Positions 1 through 11,754 are shown, counted from the stretch's first letter. The stretch is 64,000 nt of DNA from Nymphaea colorata (GCF_008831285.2 NC_045138.2:6661205-6725204); one strand, 5' to 3'. Notes: generated by a model from the letters alone, not told the origin. Made by a program: numbers and translations.

Positions 1-162
1 GTATCGTTATGGTTAAATATTCATATTTTTGCATTTTGTTGGCTCTTTTCTCTCTCTTTCTGTCTCTTATCAATACCAGCATTATAAACCATTATATCGG
101 CACTTACCGTTACGTATCATCCCATCCCGCCTTATATTATAAACTTAATTTAAATAGTATTG

Positions 163-166
<4 letters not shown>

Positions 167-196
<30 letters not shown>
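167..196. repeat. (TA)n microsatellite
   Basis: Uninterrupted TA dinucleotides just outside the 3' end of the inverted pyrimidine element. The short reading frame running into it has no coding character. Confidence 0.9.
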
Positions 197-199
<3 letters not shown>

Positions 200-214
200 A
201 TTAGATTGGTACTA

Positions 215-3200
215 GCCACGGCGACAGCTATTGCGGATTTTCCAATGAATTATGGTTATGTTAGAGGGTGTTTGAATGCCTTGAATGTTGATTTTATAAT
301 TGAAATTGTAAAAACAAAATTATATCGCAAACTGGAATTCAAATGAAAATTCCACTTCTAATTTTCCTTTGTGTTTAACTACAATCTTCGTAACATATAC
401 CCTAAGGAAAAATGAAAAAAATCTAGAATCATAATTCCACCTCCTAAGATACAATCACAACATTCTACAACAAGCCCTAAATTCTCAAATCAAAATTCTT
501 CATTTGATAACACAATTCCCATGTCATCAAAAATAAGAATTCTACAATTCCAGCCTCATCAAATACTCACTTGGGGATGTCAAAATATCCTATTTGAATC
601 GGATATCTGATCAAACTATTCCAAACAAAAATAGAATCTGAAAGAAATTGAATATCCAATTAAGAAATCGGATCGGATTCAGCTTTAAGAAATTATGTCT
701 GATCCGATTCAGATGTACATAATTTCGGATATGCATTCAGATCTCATTTCTTTTTGAGGAAATATTCTATATCTAATGCTCTTACATTTAGAAAATTGAA
801 CAAATTTGATCCCAAGTTCATAATCAAATTCAAATATGAATGTAAAAATCAGATTCAGATTGTGAAATCAGATTTTTAGTTTAGATTTGGATATGACTTT
901 GTTTTTGTTTGTACTCAAATCCGAACAGAGATAAATATTAGTAAAAGTGAGAAGAAAAATTAAAAGAGAAATCAAAAGAAAACTAGCGAGAGAGAGAGAG
1001 AGAGAGAGAAATGAAAGAGAGATAAAGGAAGAGAGATTAATAAAAAAAGGGAGAAAGAGAGATCTTAAGAGAGAAATTAAAGAAAGAGAGTGTTAATAAA
1101 AGAGAGAAGAAGAGAGATTTTAGGAGAAATCGAAGAGAGATGAAGAGAGATTAATGAAAGCAAGACAAAATAATTAAAGAGAAAAAGCTTTAAAGAGGAG
1201 AAATAAATTGAAGAAAGAGTACGAGGGGAATCAATGAGGAAGATGAAAAAAAAATTAAGAGAGATATTGAAGAAAGAAATGGAGAGAAGAGATTAATAAA
1301 AGAGAAAGAATGAGAGATTTTAAGAGAGAAGTCCGTAGCAAGAGAGAGATTGAAGAGAAAAAGTAATAAACGAGAGAGAAAAGGATATTTTAATAGAAAA
1401 ATAGGAGAGAGAGAGAGACAACAATAAAAAAAGAAAAAAAGTTAAAAAACAAAATCGTTATCAGAGAGAGAGAGAGCGAGGGAGTGAGAAAGAGCACAAA
1501 TGAGTGAGAAAAAAATATTTTAATAGATGAATAAATAAATAATGAGAGAGATTTAAAAGCCAGAGATAGATTGAGGGAAGGGAGAGAGAAATAGAGAAAC
1601 TGAAGTGAGAGAGAAGTTAATAAAAGATAGAAAGAGACATTTCAAGAGAGAATTTAAGAGAGAGAAAGTTTTAAAAAATGAAAGAAAAACTTTAAGTGAA
1701 AAATAAAGGAAAGAGAAAGAGTAGGAAAGAGAAAGAGTAATCAAGAAAGAGAAGAAAAAGCCCTTGCCTTGGTTATGGGCTCAAACTATGAGGGAAAATA
1801 GTCTACTTTAGAAGAAGTTGATGAATGTGGTTCTTCTCGTTATCTTATTATATTTCAATCCTATCGATGATGTACTTCTCAAGGAAAATACATTCTTGAG
1901 ACACCAATAGAATGGTCAATAAGTGATTATCAAGAGAATGAAGGAAAGAATGTGATTAAACTTGTGGTTCCTAAATAAAAGAGTAAATAGCAGAGATTTT
2001 AAGGGAGAAATCGAAGAGAGAGAGAGAGATATGAGGGAGAGAGAGAGAGATTAATATAAGAGAGAAAAATGGTGATATTAAGAAAGAAATGAAAGAGAGA
2101 GATTAATAAGAGACAAAAAATATATTTTAAGAAACAAATCCAAGAGAGAGAGAGAAATTAATAGAAAGGAGAAAAAAAACCTGAAGAAAGAAATAGAAGA
2201 GAGAGAGAGAAAGAGGTTCAAGAGAGAGAAAGAAAATGAAAAGATAGAGGATGGAGATTGATAAAGGAGTGAGAAAGAGATTTTGAAAGAGAGATTAGAG
2301 AGAGAGATTAAGAGAAGAGAGAAAAAGAGATATTTTAAGTGGAAAATTAAATAGAAAGAGATTAATAAAAGAGAAATTTGACTAAGACAGAGAGAGATTA
2401 ATAAAAAAGAAAATGAATACTTTAAGTGAGAAATCAAAGCGAGAGAGATAGAGATCAATAAAAGAGGAATTTAAAAGTGATATCGGAGAGAGAAACCAAA
2501 AAGAGAAAGAGAGGTTAACAAAAGAAAGTGAAAGAGAGAAATTTTGAAAGAGAAATTGAAGAGAGAGAGAGGAAAAGGTAGATTTTAAAAAAGAAATCAA
2601 AAAGAGAGAGAAAGAGAGGGATTAATAAAAAAGAGCGAAAGAAATGTTTTAAGAGAGAAATTATATATATATATATATATCAAGGAGATAGAGAGCAATT
2701 AATAAAGGAGAGAGAAAAATATATTTAAGAGAGGAATCGAAGAAAAACAAACATAGATTAACATACAAAAGAGAGAAAAATTTTAAAGGAGAAATCAAAG
2801 AAAGAGAGACAGACAAGAAAAATAGAGAGGTAGAGAGGAAGAAACTGAAAAAAGAAATAGATTAATAAAAGAAAGAAAAAATGAGATTTTAAGAAAGAAA
2901 TCAAAGAGAGAGAGAAACAATAGAAAGAGAAATCACCACAAGAGAAAAGGAAAGAAAGATTAATAAAGGAGAGAGGATAACTGTAAGAAAGGGAGATGAA
3001 TCCATAAAAGATTTAAATGTAGCCATAAAACTCCTAGGTTGAATGTTACTTTTAAGGCTGTGCACAAGGCAGACATCAGTTGGCGTAACCTGCTATAACT
3101 TGTCAATTACTATAACTTGTCAATTAGAATGAATGCTTGCAGTTGTTCATTCCCGGCAAGTTACCTTGGGAGCTAGAAGCAGGAGGAGGTGACTATGAGC

Positions 3201-3600
3201 TAACTGTCACACAAATCATGAAGAAGGAACATAACAAATCTCAGGAGTAGTTACTAGCGCCCAAGATTTCTCCTTCATATTATGGAAGAATAAAGAGACT
3301 GTGAAAAATATTTTTTATGGTATGACAAATGGATGATTGAACTTCAAGAAAATGAATTGCAATTAGGCCAAAGCAATGAACAACCACTTTTAACACAGAG
3401 GAAGAGCGGGGTGGAATACCTTAAAGAGGTAGACACCCTTCCCTCTGCCTCCAAGGTCTTGGGTTGAGACCTGAGTAAACTTATAATGTTACACCCTTCA
3501 ACTTCTAAAAGCAATATATGCCACCACTTTGCAATCCAGAGAAGTAGTGTCAATGAAAATCAGATTGAAGACCTGACTTTCACGCATATTTCACAATGGA
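215..3600 (-). repeat. Composite pyrimidine-rich dispersed element, inverted copy
   Basis: Read on the minus strand this stretch has three parts. About 3600-3000 is the 5' domain, alignable by eye with 18510-19160, 36760-37360 and 47570-48035. About 3000-960 is a body of degenerate pyrimidine-rich units (seen here as GA-rich). About 960-215 is the 3' domain, alignable with 16925-17735 and 22265-23015. The body units approximate TTTGATTTCTCTCTTAAAAT followed by TTCTCTCTTTTATTAATC. I see no transposase or reverse transcriptase, no clear terminal repeats and no target-site duplication. The reading frames inside the body encode only Ser/Leu/Phe-rich strings from the CT repeat and are not genes. 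The class is unknown; a non-autonomous transposable element is my inference. Confidence 0.6.
1758..1978 (+). pseudogene. Conserved coding-like island inside the purine-rich body, copy 1
   Basis: Non-repetitive island of about 220 bp within the GA-rich array. In one frame it reads (S)TLEEVDECGSSRYLIIFQSY, then R, an internal TGA, CTSQGKYILETPIEW and so on to a TAA at 1976-1978. The same frame is recognisable at 20113-20330 (minus) and 45531-45735 (plus), including one in-frame 3-base difference. I do not recognise the protein. It could be a captured exon or the last remnant of an element-encoded protein. This copy is broken by the internal stop. Confidence 0.4.
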
Positions 3601-4527
3601 AAACAGATCCGCTTCATTTTAAGTGTAGTTCACCCTTCATGCCCCATTGTGTCAACCATGACATTCTTCAATTAGTAGTGCGGTGACTCAATAATCTATC
3701 AAACAAAAAAACAAGGATCTAATACAATGTATTATCTGAATTTTGTAAGATGACTTCCAAAATTGAAATTATTTACAACACATTCAATTTGCAATCTGGC
3801 TTCACATGTGCCAAGGATTAGATGATGGATGGTGCGGAGGATGATGGAGCTTCAAAATTTCCAGAAAAGGGCGAAAGAACCTCACCTAATTTGAGGTCTG
3901 GCTTCAATTGTGCCAAGGATTAGATGACTCAGTGGCCAGATTCTCACCTAGTTTGCCAAGGTTTACCACATCTGAACACTATGTTATATTTGGCACTTCT
4001 TAGTTGCATCTGTTATATTCTTACACAGGCTGCTGCTGCAGCAAGTTCACAGACCCTACAACCAAATGAAACAAATGAAGATGACTGGGTCCAACAGTCT
4101 GTTCCCTTCTTTCTTTACTGTTATTGTCGTATCAAGTGGGTGGTTGTCGACGGCCTCTTCTGCAGTCTGGTTCTCCAAACACTCGTGAGGTCGAAACTGG
4201 AGGGAAAGTGGAAGACAAGGAAAAGTTTCCTGCTGGTTCCTGCAAGGTCGAGAGGGGGGAAAAGGGAAGATGGTGAGGGCTGTCCACTCGTTAGGGGTCT
4301 CAGGGTCTGAAGAACTCAAAAGAGGCTTTCAGTGATCTTCACATTGCGTCGCAGTTACGAGCAGAGAGAAAACGCAATGGTTCCAACGAGGTTGAAACGG
4401 GGGAAGGGGAAGACGGGGAGGGGGGAGAGAAAGATGGGGAAGTCTGTCCGCTCGCCTGGGGTCTCTTCTCCCTGTGCTTTGTCATCAGCTGATTTCTCAG
4501 AATATTGCTGAGCCTTTGGCGGAGAAC
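3600..4527. other. Intergenic stretch, no recognisable gene
   Basis: It contains a short direct repeat (CTGGCTTCAMWTGTGCCAAG at 3796 and 3898, period 102 bp) and a G-rich, purine-biased part at 4190-4450. Overlapping frames of up to 128 codons occur on both strands here but share no family motif, so I do not call them genes. Confidence 0.5.
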
Positions 4528-4796
4528 TGTTGGAAAGAGATGCATATACGAAAACCCTCATTCGCCTAGGGTATGCTTGCTTATTTCTTGAGGTCCTCTT
4601 AAATTTTGTTCCCAAGCCTGTCGTGGGGATCACATTGGGAGAAAACCAGGTCTCTCTTGAAAGAATTCTAGATCTAAAAGAGAACGAGAGAGGAATACTT
4701 TTTCTATATTCACTTTCATTGTTGATGATACACAATATATATAATCTTCTAAAGATATCTCTCAGCAGACATACAGAGAATTAAATAGTTACAACA
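4528..4796 (-). mobile_element. Candidate Copia LTR (3' LTR of the second Copia)
   Basis: The 269-bp segment starts TGTTGG and ends ACAACA, giving the TGTTG...CAACA inverted termini typical of Copia LTRs. It lies about 65 bp beyond the C-terminal end of a minus-strand RNase H region. On the minus strand it has a TATATATA stretch near its centre. I see no convincing polypurine tract next to it, and its partner LTR is missing, so the boundaries are tentative. Confidence 0.45.
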
Positions 4797-4859
4797 GAAA
4801 TTGGGAAAGAGATAAATTTGAAATTTACTATCCTTAAATACAGGATATGATGATATTTA

Positions 4860-6310
4860 TCTCTTGGCAAATCTAATGGTATCAGCTTCAATTCTTTCCT
4901 TAACAGCCTCCCACAAGCTGAATGGAGGTTCCACGAAGTTGAGATTGTGCCAAAAATCTTTAAACATAGTTCTTCCAAGGGCCTTTGTCATTCCATCCGC
5001 TAATTGTTCTTTGGTCCTGATAAAGTTCACTTGAATTTCTCCTTCATTAACATGATCTCTAACAAAGTAAAGATCAACTTCAACATGCTTTGTTCGAGCA
5101 TGGAATACACGATATGATGCTATATATAGGGCCCCTATATTGTAACACGATAAGATTGGTGCTTCTAACGATTGAATATTTAACTCCTTTAAAAGAGATT
5201 TTAGCCATACTATTTCTGCAGCAGCACAAGCTAAAGACTTCTACTCAGCTTCAGCGTTTGACTGAGTGACTGTCTGCTTTCTAGAGGCCCATGAGATTAT
5301 ATTGTTGCCTAAGAGAGCAGCAAAACCCTGACTTCCAACAAAGGTGTTTAATTGCAATGATGGTGATCAAGTCAAGCGAAGAGCATAATGGCTTGTTCTT
5401 TTTAAGTAACAAAGAATCCTTTTAACCATTGTCCAGTGAATAGACTTTGGAGAGTGCATGAATTGACATGCACGATTTGTAGAAATGCAATGTCTGGACG
5501 AGTCAGGGTGGCATATTGTAACACCCCTACTACACTCCGATATAGTAGGATCCCAAAAGAAATACTCATCATCAACTTTATCAACTTTAGGGGTCACAAT
5601 GGCAGATGTCATAGGTTTGGCATTATCCATTTGAGCTTTGTGAATAATGTTATTAATATAGTTTTGTTGGCATAGATACAAGTCCCCCGGTTTTTGCTTG
5701 ACTTTAATGCCGAGAAAATATGCCAAGGGGCCAAATCCTTCATGGAAAAGTCAGATTCAAGCTGCTGAATGACTTAAGAGATAAGGTGTGGAGCTGATCT
5801 GGTGATGATCAAATCATCAATATAGACTAAGAGATATAGTTGGTGAGAGCTGCAGGAGTAAATGAACAATGATGCATCTGATTGAGAAACATTAAATCCA
5901 ATACCTCAAAGATAGCAGCTTAGGCAATGATACCATGCGTGCGGGGCTTGCTTGAGCCCAAACAAAGCCTTATCTAACTTGCATACATAGTGGGGGAAAT
6001 TTTGATCTTCAAAGCCCTCTGGTTGACCCATATAAACATCATCTAAAAGATACCCATTTAGAAAAGCATTGTCAAAATCAAGTTGTCTTAAAGGCCAACG
6101 AAAATGAACTGCTAAAGAGAGTATTACCCTTATAGTGGTAGGTTTGACACTGAGGCTGAATGTTTCTTGATAAGCAATTCCAGCAGTTTGAAGAAAACCA
6201 CGAGTCTATCCTTATGCCACGCAATAGAGCCATCAGGGAGACGTTTAATTTTATACACCCATTTGGAGCTGATAATATAAAATTCTGGTTTACGTCCTAG
6301 AGCTTCTTTT
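4860..6310 (-). pseudogene. Copia element B: reverse transcriptase / RNase H remnant
   Basis: Minus-strand fragments in several frames follow the order of a Ty1/Copia pol C-terminus. First comes the RT start (KWVYKIKRLPDGSIAWHK, near 6270-6210), then the catalytic LLVYIDDLIIT (YIDD at 5813-5824). Next are YFLGIKVKQKPGDLYL at the end of RT and RNase H sequence including FHARTKHVEVDLYFVR and IRTKEQLADGMTKALGRTMF close to 4980. Stops and frameshifts interrupt it, so no protein can be made. The gag, protease and integrase of this element are absent: immediately upstream lies a different Copia (element A), making the locus a chimera. Confidence 0.75.
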
Positions 6311-6671
6311 AAGTACCTTAAAATTCTATCAATAGGAGAGAAATGAGCTCGTTGGGAGGATGCATATATTTGCTTACTTCACTAACTGCATAGGTAATGC
6401 CAGGCCTTGTAATAGTAAAATACATCAATTTTTCAACAATACGTTCGCAATAGAGCCATCAGGGAGACGTTTAATTTTATACACCCATTTGGAGCTGATA
6501 ATATAAAATTCTGGTTTACGTCCTAGAGCTTCTTTTAAGTACCTTAAAATTCTATCAATAGGAGAGAAATGAGCTCGTTGGGAGGATGCATATATTTGCT
6601 TACTTCACTAACTGCATAGGTAATGCCAGGCCTTGTAATAGTAAAATACATCAATTTTTCAACAATACGTT
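6220..6671. repeat. Perfect 226-bp tandem duplication at the Copia A/B junction
   Basis: Bases 6220-6445 and 6446-6671 read as identical. Each unit contains the end of the Copia A RNase H-like region (minus strand, MYFTITRPGITYAVSEVSKY) fused to the start of the Copia B RT segment. The lack of differences, amid heavily decayed retroelement sequence, suggests a very recent duplication or an assembly artefact. Confidence 0.9.
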
Positions 6672-7608
6672 AATAATGTTTTGCATCTTGTACTGGTTCT
6701 TCACGATCTATCTTGTCAAGTTTGTGATTTACCTCTATTGGTGTGACTGCTGGCTTCGCTCCAAGTTTCCTTGTTTCCTTTAATAGATCAAGAGCATATT
6801 TCTCGGAATGACTTACCTCTATTCCTAGGAAGTATTTCAATCTTCCTAGATCTTTTATCTCGAACTTTTGATGGAGATATAATTTGGTCTTCTCAACTAT
6901 GTTCTTGGAATCCCCTGTGATGACAATATCATCCACATAAACAAGAACCAAAACAGTTTTATTTTGGTAATGATGAATGAATAAAGTTTTGTCTGAAACA
7001 CTGCGTTTGTACCCAAAATCGATCAAGGCAGAACTGAGCTTTGAGTACGAAGCTCGCGGGGATTGTTTGAGTCCATAGATAGACTTCTTCAAAATTTTCT
7101 GGTTTTCATAATGGAGGACTTGAGGAATTTTCATGTAGACTTCTTCCTGTAAATCACCCTGAAGAAAAGCATTCTTTACGTCAAGCTGAAATAAATCCCA
7201 CTCATGATTGCAGGCAATAGATACAAGGGTACAAAGAGTTGTCATCTTTGCCACTGGAGTATACGTTTCTGTATAGTCAATCCCTTCTGTTTGAGAGAAG
7301 CCGTGACCAACAAGACGAGCTTTATGTCTGCCAAAAGTTCCATCACTATGAAATTTCAGTTTAAAAACCCATTTGCAACTAACAGGTTTTTTACGTGGAG
7401 GAAGAGGGACGAGTTCCCATGTGTCATTTTTTGTTACAGCATCTAGTTCGTCTCTTATGGCATTTTTCCAGCAAGGATCTTGAACAGCCTCTTCAAATGT
7501 CCTTGGTTCAGAGGCTTTGTTTGACTGCCTAAAAAAGGTTGTCTGAGTTTGAGAGAAAACACCATAATCAACGCAGGCTTCTATCGAACATTTAACCATA
7601 CTGCTCAT
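6670..7608 (-). pseudogene. Copia element A: reverse transcriptase
   Basis: An uninterrupted 312-codon minus-strand frame encodes a plant Ty1/Copia RT (RVT_2 type). It starts with the EPRTFEEAVQDPCWKNAI region, followed by KKPVSCKWVFKLKFHSDGTF, the finger/palm segment QLDVKNAFLQGDLQEEVYM, KSIYGLKQSPRASY and the catalytic LVLVYVDDIVITGDS. It ends with LKYFLGIEVS. The enzyme would copy element RNA into cDNA in virus-like particles. This is the best-preserved part of the element; stops and frameshifts on both sides mean no full polyprotein survives. The 226-bp duplication adjoins it. Confidence 0.85.
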
Positions 7609-8075
7609 AGCAAAATCTTTGTATTGTTCGGGCTGTTGGCGAAGTCTTTCTGAGTGCCGAAGATTGTTCTCTTGTTGTGTCTCAGTAGCAGTAACTTGCC
7701 AGGAATGATGTTGTCGAATCCTTTCCGGTCGCCGCAGGGTGTTTTCTAGCTGTGTTTCAGTTGCAGTGATTTGTCGTGAGGCACTATCAACTCTTTCAAT
7801 GATAGGAGTGGTATCTTTTTTATTTTGGACTTAAATAGAAACTTTACCATTCTCAACGTCAGCCATAGGAAAAACATTAGGAAGAGGGAGAGGCTGAAAT
7901 TTTGAGTTTATTTTCTCCCTTTGAGGATGAACTTGAGTCTCCCCCTAAGGATGATTTTCAAAATATGCTTGCAACTCATCAAATCTAACATCGCGAGATA
8001 TACACATTTTCCTTAAAGCCACATCAAAACATCTATATCCTTTCTTGGTAGGAGAATATCCGATAAACACACATT

Positions 8076-8800
8076 TTATGGCACGAGGTTGTTTCGATGT
8101 TTGGGAGATTTCCAAACATAAACAATGCACCCAAACTTTCCAAGATGTTCAATAGTGTGTTTCGTTCCTTTAAGAACTTCAATGGGGGATCTATTTTCAA
8201 GATAGTGTCTTGGTTGCCTGTTTATAATATAGTTGGCTGCTAAAATTGCTTCACTCCAAAAGCGTTCTAGAACATTGTTTTGGAAAAGCAACGCACGAGT
8301 CACTTCAAGTAAATGCCTATTTCTTCTTTCAGAAACTCCGTTCTGTTGAGGTGTTTATCTACATGTAGTCTGGTTGTGTATGCCAACCTTGTTGACAAAG
8401 GACTCAAAATTCTTGTTTATATATTCAGTCCCATTGTCTCTCCGTAAGGTTTTAATTTTTGTCCCAAACTGAGTGACTACCATGTCGTAAAATATTGGAA
8501 AATTAGAAAACAACTTGTCCTTGGTTTTTATGAAATATATCCAACCCACACGAGAATAATCATCAATGAAGGATAAGTAGTACTTAAAACTATTATATGA
8601 ATCAAGAGAGGCTGGTCCCCAAATGTCCGAGTGAACAATCTCAAAAACTGACTTAGTAGTACTTTCAGAGGAAGAAAATGGTGGTCTGGTTAACTTGGCA
8701 TACCGGCACACCTCACAAGCATTGCAATCAGAAAATATTCCAGGCTTCAAGGAATTTAAAACATAATTTGATGGATGCCCCAACCTCAAATGTCATTTTT
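8076..8800 (-). pseudogene. Copia element A: integrase
   Basis: Minus-strand pieces in two frames make up a Copia integrase. An HHCC-type zinc-binding region comes first (LGHPSNYVLN with CNACEVCRYAKLTRPPF), then the core with IVHSDIWGP (first D), FIDDYSRVGWIYF and RRDNGTEYINKNF (catalytic region), then EVTRALLFQNNVLERFWSEA and NRQPRHYLENRSP. A break near 8350 replaces the expected TPQQNGVSER start with a stop/frameshift. Integrase would insert cDNA into the host genome; this copy cannot be translated whole. Confidence 0.8.
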
Positions 8801-9209
8801 CTCCTTCAGTCTTGCTTGTAGTGGCAGCAAGTGCCTTATTTCTGCAATTCAAGTAATAGAGACCGCGAAATTCGTCCCATTCACCAATCGTCTTCCCGGT
8901 GATCTGATCCTGAAACACAACCTTTGAGGGCGAGGAAATCACATTACAGTTGTAAGTCTTGGTTATCTTACTGACAAACATGAGATTCGAAGTCAAATTA
9001 GGCATATATAAAACATCAATAGGACCCTTCTTCTCAAAAAATTGTGTAACTCTCTTTCCTGTGACGCTAATCTTGCCGCCATTAGCTATAGTAACAGGTT
9101 TTATATAAGAGACACCTTCAATGTCGGTTAAAATTGTTTTGGAACCAGCCATATTATCAGATGATCTATTATCCAAGTATTGTCGTCTAAACAAGACAAA
9201 AAACTGCAC
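8793..9209 (-). pseudogene. Copia element A: protease remnant and GAG-pre-integrase region
   Basis: The 138-codon minus-strand frame carries SSDNMAGSKTILTDIEGVS, the flap-side remnant of a retropepsin whose WIIDSGAS-type active site has been disrupted (WIID precedes a frameshift near 9170). It then has the pre-integrase segment VLYMPNLTSNLMFVSKITK, ending just before the LGHPS zinc region. The order gag-PR-INT-RT identifies Ty1/Copia organisation. Confidence 0.7.
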
Positions 9210-10089
9210 GTACCTGCAACGTCACCGCTTTCGTTAGCAGCCAAGGTAGCTGAATTTTGTTTGACAAAATTCTGTAAAAGTTGGGTCAGCTTTTCCATGG
9301 TCACCGGAGTATCTTTCTGATCATCATGAAAAACATGAGCAGCCTTGTGTCGTCCTTCATCATTCAATTTTTTGTTTAGCTTCCAACATTTCTCTCTTGT
9401 GTGATTTTCTTTCTTGCAATAAGTACAAAAAAGTTTCCTTTTTCCTTTGGAATTTAAAAACCTAGAACCAGAAGACATACTCACGTCCTTTTGTTTGGAG
9501 ACCATTGCTGCTTGGGAGTCCTCCTCAGTTCGGTTGAAAGGATCCATGATTTGATGTCGGGTTTCCTCACGCATAATGATGGAACTGACGGTGCTAAGTT
9601 TGGGAACTTCCAGTGACATGAGAACTTGACTGCGCAGTCGCTATAGGGGTATAGGATTCCCATTCATCCCATAAGGCGCGAAGTTGTCCAAGATATTCTG
9701 TGAAGGTCATCTCCTTGTTTGAGCTTGCTGATTTCTTGCGCTAATTGAAAACGTCGAGCGACATTGTATTGCTGGCTATAGAGATCACGAGCTGCCTCTC
9801 ACACATCCTTGACAGCTTCAAGAAAAAAGAGTCCACGAGCAATTTTTTCCTCCATGGAATTCAAGAGCCACGACTTGACAATGTGGTTGTTTGATTCCCA
9901 TTCGGCAAATTTCGGATCATTCTCAGCAAGCTTTGGTTTGCTGCCGGTGACGTGGCCGAGTCTAGACTTTCCACTTAGGAAAAGTTTAGCAGATTTTTCC
10001 CAGGTAATATAATTGAACCCATTTGAGGATTCAATGGTGATTTTGAGTGCAGGATTGACGCTGTCCTGCAACTCTGTTGCTGAGGCCAA
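9128..10089 (-). pseudogene. Copia element A: gag
   Basis: The minus-strand gag begins at the ATG ending at 10089 (MASATELQDSVNPALKIT). It has the plant Copia UBN2-type pattern FNYITWEKSAKLFLSGKSR and WESNNHIVKSWLLNSMEEKI. A stop after LEAVKDV and a shift near 9640 break it. The downstream part includes LYSQQYNVARRFQLAQEISK and the CX2CX4HX4C zinc knuckle CTYCKKENHTREKC near 9390-9430. Gag would package element RNA. Confidence 0.8.
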
Positions 10090-10270
10090 TCCCCTGCTCC
10101 TTGTGACTGGGAGCTATTATCTGCCATGATAACCTGATGAGAGAAACCTTCAATATCGCACGAACCTGGAACTATATCGAAGGGACAGAACTCTGCTTCC
10201 TCCTGAATTTGCAGTTGCGCGTCTCGCAGAAGCCTTCTGGCGATACTCAGAATATAGCGACACTAAGAAG

Positions 10271-10664
10271 TTCGTAGAAAATCTCCCAAACCTCCGTTTG
10301 CCCTGAAATTTGGACTGAAGGTCGACAAGATGAAGGGGAAGGGACGCCCCAAAAATCAGCCCCAAGAGAGCCTCCACGAAGAAATGCACCCCGTCTGAAT
10401 ATTTTTGGAAATTGCAGTCTCTGTTTACAGTAGAATAGAGTACTCCAGCAGCGTGCATGATGAAAAATTCATAGAAAATCACCCAGGCATCCGTTAGCCC
10501 TGAAATTTGGACTGAAGGTCAACAAGATGAAGTGAAAGGGACACCCCAAAATCATCCTCAACGGAACCTCCATGAAGAAATGCACCCCGTCTGAATATCT
10601 GGAATTTTTTATCGTGACAATCTCTGTTTACAGTAAAACAGAGTACTCCAGTGGCGTTCACGAT
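10271..10664. repeat. Imperfect ~197-bp tandem duplication in the Copia A leader
   Basis: Units starting at about 10271 and 10468 share CCCTGAAATTTGGACTGAAG, GAAATGCACCCCGTCTGAAT and CTCTGTTTACAGTA. A weaker third unit may run on to about 10840. It lies between the primer-binding site and gag, i.e. in the untranslated leader. Confidence 0.7.
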
Positions 10665-10853
10665 TCTCCTTCGCCAGAAATTGAGGCTTTTCCCCAAATC
10701 GATCACGGAGATATACTCTGATTTCTGCTAAGCCTTCCACAATGAAATAAATGTTGTTTTGCTGGTGACACCTCCAATCAACGGAGCCTATAGAAAACAG
10801 CAAATGTTGTTTAGCAGTGGACGACATGGAATACTCCATTTCAATAGGAACCT

Positions 10854-10866
10854 GGCTCTGATACCA
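10854..10866 (-). other. Primer-binding site, initiator tRNA-Met type
   Basis: The minus strand reads TGGTATCAGAGCC, the standard primer-binding site of plant Copia elements. It lies upstream of gag in the expected position and fixes the element's orientation and 5' end. Confidence 0.85.
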
Positions 10867-11104
10867 TAAAGATTAGGGAGAAGAATCAGAAAAGCACAGA
10901 GTATACGTGGTTCGGCATGTATGCCTACGTCCATGAGAAGCAAAGGAGAGCTCGTATTGTATATTTTCTCTATATCGTTGTTTCACTCTACAATCACTAT
11001 TTCACGTGAGTGAATACAACAGTTACAAAGCAAGAAATCATGGAAAGAACAATTAACGGCAATCCATGGTGGGCAATTTTTAATATAGGTAACATATCCA
11101 ACTA
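10867..11104 (-). mobile_element. Probable 5' LTR of Copia A
   Basis: The segment immediately upstream (minus strand) of the primer-binding site should be the LTR. A likely outer edge is near 11104, where the minus strand reads AGTTGGATATGTTACC, close to a TGTTGGATATG-type start. The matching 3' LTR is not in the window, so limits are approximate. Confidence 0.4.
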
Positions 11105-11224
11105 ATCATGGAAATACCATGAATAGCATTGCCATAAGGGCCTCATTTAGAACCGTTTCAACACTCTTTCTCTTTGATTTGTTTCTTAAAATGTTTCTTT
11201 ATCTATCTTTTATTATTCCATGAT

Positions 11225-11587
11225 CACTACAAAAAATATGATGTTTTCTGACGGAAAGAAAAATCACCTGCGACTGCAAATGACGTGATAAAGTTCAAGA
11301 CAACTTTTACATTTACCGACTTCCCACAAAAATGTCATCAATAAAGATCTGCTATTTGCTGATGGTCAGTTGTCACATCAGTTGTTTGTGTTGAAACTCT
11401 ACTGTTACTCTACTATTACAGATGGCCCATACAATCCGTCTATATTTGTTAGGAGCATCATTGACAAACTCATTGTTCGTCAGTAATTATCGAAGAACCA
11501 TTGACAATATTTATTGTCAACTTTTATTGATGTCACCTTTTTGTCGTCAGTAACACTTATCACTATTGATTCGCCATTCTATTAGTG
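11225..11587. mobile_element. CACTA-like terminal sequence / short element
   Basis: It begins CACTACAAAAAATATG, close to the plant En/Spm (CACTA) terminus. GACGG/GTCAG-rich subterminal motifs follow (TGTCATCAATAAAG, CGTCAGTAATTATC, TCGTCAGTAACAC) and it ends TATTAGTG. The 3-bp flanks are GAT and AAT, so the target duplication is not clean. No transposase is present. Confidence 0.35.
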
Positions 11588-11754
11588 AATGTTAACCTTT
11601 ATTTTCATCTGTCGACGCCCTATTCCCCTTCTCCCTTTCTGCTTCTTCCCCTTCAATAGTGCAACGACGGTCCCACCAGCAACAAGTCAGCCCACCAGCG
11701 ATGAAGCACTCCACGATCGGCGACCCACTACCACGGCCACTGTCTTTCACTTTT

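Noticed and set aside
2078-2600. Ser/Leu/Phe-rich open frames in the GA/CT-rich arrays (also near 16156, 19020 and 19400)
   Set aside because: They are translations of the repeat units, with no start context, no conserved motif and the same composition in every copy.
3360-3490. tRNA-like box B (TTGGGTTGAGACC) in the composite element's 5' domain, suggesting a SINE
   Set aside because: Box A is not convincing, there is no poly(A) end at a consistent place, and the segment is part of a larger conserved domain.
3924-4735. Overlapping frames of up to 128 codons on both strands
   Set aside because: No domain, no conserved partner, frames on both strands of a purine-biased stretch, and partly inside the candidate LTR.
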